The notes beneath the pieces are model-generated. The model made no database searches and had not been told where the DNA came from. It saw only the letters and a program-made list of their open reading frames with translations. Position numbers and translations under genes: made by a program. Of a stretch of DNA of 5,670 nucleotides, positions 1 through 3,219 are shown piece after piece; the stretch's first letter is position 1, and every line of letters begins with the position of its first letter. The DNA comes from Patescibacteria group bacterium (GTDB taxonomy: Bacteria > Patescibacteriota > Patescibacteriia > Patescibacteriales > VMTK01): the NCBI GenBank assembly GCA_018896595.1, contig JAHIME010000079.1, positions 1 to 5,670 on the forward strand, read 5' to 3'.

Positions 1-708
1 AACAGCCAGCCCTATATCAGCGTATTTGTCGTTCAGAATATTTTTTTTATGGCTTTCCGAAAGCATTAAAGCGGCATGGGCGGACCGGGCCGAAGTGAAA
101 TTCATAGCCAAGTTTTCCCCGACAAACAAATAACCGTATTCTCCCCTGTTAATCCAGTCCCAGGGCATTTTGCCGCCGGGGCTTTTGTGCGCGAAATAAT
201 TATTATTAAGCATGTCTCGCGCCTTGGCCAAGGCCGAGTTATTTAACGCGGGGTCGGTTGACAAGGGCGATAAATTATTTGCCGTCCTTTCTTGATTAAT
301 CAGCTCTAAAATCTGCTTGCTTATCTCCTCTGCCATTTTTGCTTTGTTCGGATATATAAAAAACAAATAGCCGGTCGCGGCTAATTTGATTAAAATCAAG
401 ACAACCACAATGGCGGTTAAAGCCCTGATTCTTAAAATTTTCGGCTTGTTGTTGTTGCTGTCGCAGGGTATGAAATAGTCTTTAAAAATTGAGCTTGAAT
501 CGCCGCAATATTTTTCAAAGCTTTCTTCGTTGTTTGCCAGTTCCTTAATCTCTTTTTTTTCTTTGTTGAAAAAATCCTTAAAGTTATTCCGAATTTTTTC
601 CCGCCTTTCTTTTTCAAAAATAAAAGCAAACAGCTTAACGATAAAGCCGCCTAAAATTAAGCATAATAGCCAATGTTTCTTTCTTTCTTTCTTTTTTCTT
701 AATTTCAT
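1..708 (-). CDS. CAP-domain (SCP/YkwD-like) membrane-anchored protein, C-terminus cut by window edge
   Basis: The frame is open from ATG at 708 to the left edge, giving 236 visible residues and no stop. Residues 133-236 match the bacterial CAP/YkwD fold: 'LELINQERTANNLSPL' (first helix), 'YFAHKSPGGK' with His174, 'GENLA' with Glu198, and 'SESHKKNIL' with His220 followed by 'IGLAV'. These are the usual CAP cavity His/Glu positions. The Trp common six residues before the second His is Leu214 here. The final beta strands lie outside the window. The N-terminus is very basic, then a hydrophobic stretch (about 13-31), a charged segment (32-65), 'YFIPCDSNNNKPKILR' (78-93) and a strong membrane helix (about 97-118). 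The 'FIP..N..KP..LR' segment before the helix resembles CAP proteins I associate with Patescibacteria. The biochemical role of bacterial CAP proteins is mostly unknown, so no reaction is assigned. No Shine-Dalgarno precedes the ATG; the start is supported by a promoter placing transcription initiation at the ATG itself. Confidence 0.9.
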   Translation of the reverse strand, partial: MKLRKKKERKKHWLLCLILGGFIVKLFAFIFEKERREKIRNNFKDFFNKEKKEIKELANNEESFEKYCGDSSSIFKDYFIPCDSNNNKPKILRIRALTAIVVVLILIKLAATGYLFFIYPNKAKMAEEISKQILELINQERTANNLSPLSTDPALNNSALAKARDMLNNNYFAHKSPGGKMPWDWINRGEYGYLFVGENLAMNFTSARSAHAALMLSESHKKNILNDKYADIGLAV

Positions 709-746
709 ACTTATATTATAGCAAAATGAGCAAAATTTGTAAAAAA
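702..746 (-). repeat. 45-nt promoter element, copy 1
   Basis: This stretch matches 2107-2151 at 40 of 45 positions without gaps. The shared part covers a T-run, the -35 region, a spacer holding two TTTTGC units nine bases apart, the TATAAT box, and ATGAAAT at the downstream end. Similarity stops immediately after ATGAAAT. Confidence 0.85.
715..743 (-). promoter_or_regulatory. Extended -10 promoter for the CAP gene (leaderless)
   Basis: On the minus strand, a perfect TATAAT (715-720) is preceded by TGC, giving the extended -10 form TGnTATAAT. A -35-like TTTACA (738-743) lies 17 bp upstream. Six bases (ATAAGT) separate the -10 box from the ATG at 708, so the A of the start codon sits where initiation is expected. 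The whole site is one copy of a 45-nt element repeated at 2107-2151. Confidence 0.75.
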
Positions 747-777
747 CAAAATCCGCCGTAAAATCAGGCGGATTTTG
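741..777 (-). terminator. Rho-independent terminator of the subtilisin gene
   Basis: A perfect 11-bp inverted repeat (747-757 with 767-777; arms CAAAATCCGCC / GGCGGATTTTG) encloses a 9-nt loop. On the minus strand it is followed directly by six T (741-746). It begins 27 nt after the subtilisin stop codon. Its T-run overlaps the -35 box of the next gene, so terminator and promoter are packed end to end. Confidence 0.88.
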
Positions 778-804
778 CTATTGCCTATTATAATTTTTTC
801 TGAA

Positions 805-2007
805 TTACTGAATCGCTGCTTTCTCGGCATCAACCAGCCCGGAACCGTAAAGATTGTCTTTGCCTGTAATGCCCAAATCTTCGGCTGTGATTTCCAATTT
901 ATTCTGAACCTCTGCCGGATCCCAAATGCCATCATTATCTAAATCCCAAGCGTCAACCGGCGTTGTTAAAACCAAAGCCGCGGCGCCGGCAACATGAGGA
1001 CTAGCCATTGAGGTGCCGCTTAAAGTAGCGTAGGTCTGGCCTTTATAAGTGGAATAAATGGAAACTCCGGGCGCGGCTAAATCAACTTCCGGACCTCGAG
1101 ACGACCATGAAGCAATGGCGTCGGTTTTATCTGTCGCGGAAACCGCGATTACTTCCGAATAAGCGGCCGGATAAATTACAGCGCCGCCGGAATTGCCGGC
1201 CGCCGCCACTTGAACAATGCCCGCGTCGTTCGCTCTTTTAACCGCGTCGTGAAATGATTCAATATTAGCCGAAGTTCCCAAGCTCATATTGACCACTTGC
1301 ATTTTGTTGGCAATCGCCCAATCTAAACCCTCAATAATATCGGAAAGATAACCGGAGCCGCGGCGATCTAAAACTTTAATCGCGTAAAGGTCAATTTCCG
1401 GTCCAACGCCGATTACTCCAATAGTGTTATCAATGGCTCCGACAATTCCCGCCACATGGGTGCCATGGCCATTATCGTCATTGTAAGAAGCAGTATACCC
1501 AACCGTGCTGACTCCGCCTTTGATGTTATTTATAAGGTCAGGATGTTTAACATCAATTCCGGTATCAATAATAGCTGTTTTAATTGGATCGCCTGTGGTT
1601 ATATTCCAAACCAAATCAGCGTCAATCCTGTCCACGCCCCAAGTCAAGGTTTCAGCCGGCTGAGAAGTAACGCGTTTAGCGGAAACATTGCCTTTTATTA
1701 AAGCTTCAACCACCACGTCATCATCAATTCTTAAAACTCCTTCCATTTTAGCTAAAGCTCTTTCCGCTTTTGGCGGCAAAAGAACAGCTTTGCCGTTGAT
1801 TAATTTCAAATCTTTAATCTTCACTCCGCCAAATTTTTTGATTACGGCTTCTCTGTCCGACTCATTCAAAACACCTGATTTAAAAACAACAATTTTTCTT
1901 GCTATCGGCTCTGGCGCCGCCTGAGAAGCTAAGGATGTTCCAGCCAAACTTAAAACAATCCCAAACATCACTATGCTTGCCAATAAAAAATTAATTTTTC
2001 TTTTCAT
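805..2007 (-). CDS. Secreted subtilisin-like serine protease (peptidase S8) with I9 propeptide
   Basis: This is a complete 400-residue preproprotease. Residues 1-27 or 1-30 form a signal peptide (MKRK, hydrophobic core, 'SLASQA' cleavage zone). Residues about 38-101 fit an inhibitor I9-type propeptide, which in this family folds the enzyme and is then cut off. The mature catalytic domain starts near 'LTWGVDRIDA' (121-130). The catalytic residues are intact: Asp148 in 'AIIDTGID', His181 in 'NGHGTHVAG', oxyanion Asn272 in 'AAAGNSGG' and Ser333 in 'SGTSMASPHVAG'. Near the C-terminus, 355-366 reads DLDNDGIWDPAE, an EF-hand-like loop with acidic residues at positions 1, 3, 5, 9 and 12, inserted where classical subtilisins have a short turn. 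No membrane anchor or sorting motif follows, so release from the cell is likely. The start is set by the signal peptide and by AGGG 10 nt upstream. G+C is visibly higher than in the gene upstream. It has its own promoter, a structured leader and a terminator, so it is probably monocistronic. Confidence 0.96.
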   Translation of the reverse strand: MKRKINFLLASIVMFGIVLSLAGTSLASQAAPEPIARKIVVFKSGVLNESDREAVIKKFGGVKIKDLKLINGKAVLLPPKAERALAKMEGVLRIDDDVVVEALIKGNVSAKRVTSQPAETLTWGVDRIDADLVWNITTGDPIKTAIIDTGIDVKHPDLINNIKGGVSTVGYTASYNDDNGHGTHVAGIVGAIDNTIGVIGVGPEIDLYAIKVLDRRGSGYLSDIIEGLDWAIANKMQVVNMSLGTSANIESFHDAVKRANDAGIVQVAAAGNSGGAVIYPAAYSEVIAVSATDKTDAIASWSSRGPEVDLAAPGVSIYSTYKGQTYATLSGTSMASPHVAGAAALVLTTPVDAWDLDNDGIWDPAEVQNKLEITAEDLGITGKDNLYGSGLVDAEKAAIQ

Positions 2008-2013
2008 AGTTTT

Positions 2014-2071
2014 TTTACCCTGTTAAATAAAATCCTTTTTGCTAAAAGCAAGATTATTTAACGGGGGTAAA
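2014..2071 (-). promoter_or_regulatory. Long leader hairpin covering the subtilisin ribosome binding site
   Basis: Two perfectly paired arms, 2014-2020 with 2065-2071 (7 bp) and 2022-2030 with 2054-2062 (9 bp), are separated by a 1x2 internal loop. A small apical hairpin (TTGCT/AGCAA, 2039-2043 with 2047-2051) sits inside. The 3' arm in the transcript contains the AGGG Shine-Dalgarno and ends six bases before the ATG. No T-run follows on the minus strand, so it does not look like a terminator. An RNA switch or thermometer role is inference; the pairing itself is seen directly. Confidence 0.6.
2018..2021 (-). promoter_or_regulatory. Shine-Dalgarno of the subtilisin gene, inside a hairpin arm
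   Basis: AGGG lies 10 nt before the ATG at 2007 and is the only purine-rich ribosome binding candidate there. Its three G pair with CCC at 2065-2067 (plus-strand GGG) in the leader hairpin. Confidence 0.55.
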
Positions 2072-2095
2072 TTTTAATAAATTATTTTAAATAAA

Positions 2096-2113
2096 TCAAA
2101 TACAACATTTCAT
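2096..2113 (-). other. Possible 5-codon leaderless leader ORF (MKCCI)
   Basis: An ATG lies exactly seven bases downstream of the TATAAT at 2120-2125, the same geometry as the CAP gene start. It reads Met-Lys-Cys-Cys-Ile then TGA. If transcription starts at 2113, this would be the first codon of the subtilisin mRNA, about 106 nt before the protease start. It could instead be a by-product of the duplicated promoter element, or the remnant of a lost gene. Confidence 0.3.
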
Positions 2114-2151
2114 AACTATATTATAGCAAAATGGGCAAAAATTGCAAAAAA
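2107..2151 (-). repeat. 45-nt promoter element, copy 2
   Basis: This is the second copy of the element at 702-746 (40/45 identical). Differences fall in the -35 region, one spacer base, one base in the T-rich part, and two bases between the -10 box and the ATG. Confidence 0.85.
2120..2148 (-). promoter_or_regulatory. Extended -10 promoter for the subtilisin gene
   Basis: TATAAT (2120-2125) is preceded by TGC, as in the CAP promoter. The -35 candidates are TTTGCA (2143-2148, 17 bp spacer) or TTGCAA (2142-2147, 16 bp spacer). Initiation near 2113 gives a leader of roughly 106 nt. The promoter begins within ten bases of the stop codon of the gene upstream. Confidence 0.72.
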
Positions 2152-2153
2152 AA

Positions 2154-3131
2154 TTAATACTGATTTAAAACTTGATTACTCGCATTATAAATTTTTCTGC
2201 CCGCGTATTTTTGCAGTTCTTCTAAGTTTATATAGTATTTTTTGTTGTTTTTAATAACATAAATTCTCATATCTTTGCCTCGTATCAAGTCCCCGTTTTG
2301 GTATTCGGCGCAAATTTTAAGCCCTGTCGGGTAAAAATCCGTTATTTCGTCCGAAACATTTAAAATTTCCTGCCCGGTAAATTTTTCCAACGCTTTTATG
2401 TTCGCTATGTGCCTTTTAACTTGCTTTTCAATCAAATAAACTTTCATATCACTGCCGCGAATTAAACTGCCATCAGCGTAATATTCAATGCTAAGCACTT
2501 TAATCTCCCCGCCCGTATCAGTTAATCCGCATTTTCTTTCTGTCTGAGCTTTTTGCTCCGCTGTCATTAAACAATTATTCGGTATTATGGAAATTATATT
2601 GCGGTATTGCCAATTATTTACGCAAGTATTTTGCCACTTATCGTAAATCACTTTAACGCAAGGAGTTGGCGCTAAAATAATCGGATTGCCAACGCTTTTA
2701 GGAATGTTTGTTTCCGCGTCTTGTTTGTAAGCCGGAATATCTGTTATTTCCGCTGTTAAATCAAGCTTGATACTGGGAGTTGTTTGGACATCAGGGCATT
2801 TATTTTGTCCGCCCGCAAGATTGCCCAGTTTAAAAATTATATTTTCGCCAATATAATTTTGGCATGGAACTTCAATAAAATATTTGCCGATATTTTTAAC
2901 GGAGCCATTGGCGATTTCTATGTCGCTTTTTTCTATTTTAGCCGCGATAACAGTATTAACAGCAGCCGGTTTATCGTCTATTTTCACGTTGCCGTAAAAT
3001 AAAACCGGTATTTCAGGAGGGAATAATTGAACGGCTAAAACAGTGGCAGGAAAAAATATAAAGACTAAAACCGCAATAATAATTATTGCTTGTAATCCGT
3101 TATAGACAGCTTGTAGTTTATAACAATTCAT
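2154..3131 (-). CDS. Secreted multidomain protein with two LIRG repeats
   Basis: It encodes 325 residues from ATG at 3131. This start is preferred over an upstream in-frame ATG at 3263 because it opens directly into a signal peptide (hydrophobic 15-27, 'PATVLA' cleavage zone near 33) and avoids overlap with the gene upstream. Residues about 38-130 resemble a small beta-sandwich of carboxypeptidase-regulatory type ('PPEIPVLFYGNVKIDDKPA' opening). Residues about 162-201 carry a thrombospondin-1-like pattern: YDKWQNTC, NNWQYR, a central Cys and a closing Cys ('ERKCG'). Residues 218-267 and 277-325 are two copies of a repeat with the signature G.LIRG.DM..Y.I....K..I....L....G..I.N.S. There is no catalytic motif, so an adhesion, wall-binding or scaffold role is only an inference. 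A TATAAT and a hairpin precede it; no terminator is visible after its stop, so some transcripts may run into the subtilisin leader. It is markedly A+T-richer than the subtilisin gene. Confidence 0.85.
   Translation of the reverse strand: MNCYKLQAVYNGLQAIIIIAVLVFIFFPATVLAVQLFPPEIPVLFYGNVKIDDKPAAVNTVIAAKIEKSDIEIANGSVKNIGKYFIEVPCQNYIGENIIFKLGNLAGGQNKCPDVQTTPSIKLDLTAEITDIPAYKQDAETNIPKSVGNPIILAPTPCVKVIYDKWQNTCVNNWQYRNIISIIPNNCLMTAEQKAQTERKCGLTDTGGEIKVLSIEYYADGSLIRGSDMKVYLIEKQVKRHIANIKALEKFTGQEILNVSDEITDFYPTGLKICAEYQNGDLIRGKDMRIYVIKNNKKYYINLEELQKYAGRKIYNASNQVLNQY
2157..2303 (-). repeat. LIRG protein repeat, copy 2
   Basis: Residues 277-325 (NGDLIRGKDMRIYVI, then an amphipathic part with LEELQKYAGRKIYNAS) form the last unit and end the protein. 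It aligns with 218-267 with about a one-residue gap; LIRG.DM is identical in both. Confidence 0.7.
2331..2480 (-). repeat. LIRG protein repeat, copy 1
   Basis: Residues 218-267 (DGSLIRGSDMKVYLI, then ALEKFTGQEILNVSDEI) form the first unit. The two units are joined by a short linker (YPTGLKICAE). Confidence 0.7.
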
Positions 3132-3140
3132 TTTAACAAA

Positions 3141-3173
3141 CAGCCCTTTACCTAAAAATTTAGTAAAGGACTG
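3141..3173 (-). promoter_or_regulatory. Hairpin in the leader of the LIRG gene (or weak terminator of the upstream gene)
   Basis: On the minus strand the 5' arm CAGTCCTTTACTAAA pairs with TTTAGGTAAAGGGCTG: 15 pairs, one bulged base, one G-U pair and a 2-nt gap at the tip (read as a slightly larger loop in practice). It begins at the expected transcription start of the TATAAT at 3178-3183 and ends nine bases before the ATG. It is followed by TTTGTT, a poor T-tract, so termination of the NlpC/P60 gene 47 nt upstream is an alternative role. Confidence 0.55.
3144..3149 (-). promoter_or_regulatory. Shine-Dalgarno candidate of the LIRG gene, inside a hairpin arm
   Basis: AAAGGG lies 12 nt before the ATG at 3131, a slightly long spacing. 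All six bases lie in the 3' arm of the hairpin at 3141-3173. It supports 3131 as the start rather than 3263. Confidence 0.5.
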
Positions 3174-3177
3174 TACA

Positions 3178-3208
3178 ATTATAGAAGCTATTCTATTTTT
3201 TCCACCAA
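3178..3208 (-). promoter_or_regulatory. Candidate promoter of the LIRG gene
   Basis: There is a perfect TATAAT at 3178-3183. The best -35-like hexamer is TTGGTG (3203-3208) with a long 19-bp spacer and there is no TG extension, so this is weaker than the two other promoters. Initiation would fall near 3171-3172, at the foot of the hairpin. Confidence 0.4.
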
Positions 3209-3219
3209 CTATCTTTCCA

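Noticed and set aside
432..935. Short open frames at 432-629 (minus), 530-721 (plus) and 711-935 (minus)
   Set aside because: The first two are out-of-frame shadows of the CAP gene. The third straddles the subtilisin end, its terminator and the CAP promoter.
1456..1924. Plus-strand open frames within the subtilisin gene (1456-1701 and 1688-1924)
   Set aside because: They are antisense to intact catalytic and propeptide coding sequence, resemble no known protein, and have no promoter or ribosome site I can support.
2014..2071. Leader hairpin as a terminator
   Set aside because: On the minus strand it is followed by A residues, not T. A plus-strand terminator is unlikely because no plus-strand gene leads into it.
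2146..2153. Eight-T run after the LIRG gene stop as an intrinsic terminator
   Set aside because: No convincing G+C-bearing stem precedes it; the run belongs to the duplicated promoter element.
2784..3002. Plus-strand open frame inside the LIRG gene
   Set aside because: Antisense shadow of a coherent secreted protein; composition only reflects the other strand.
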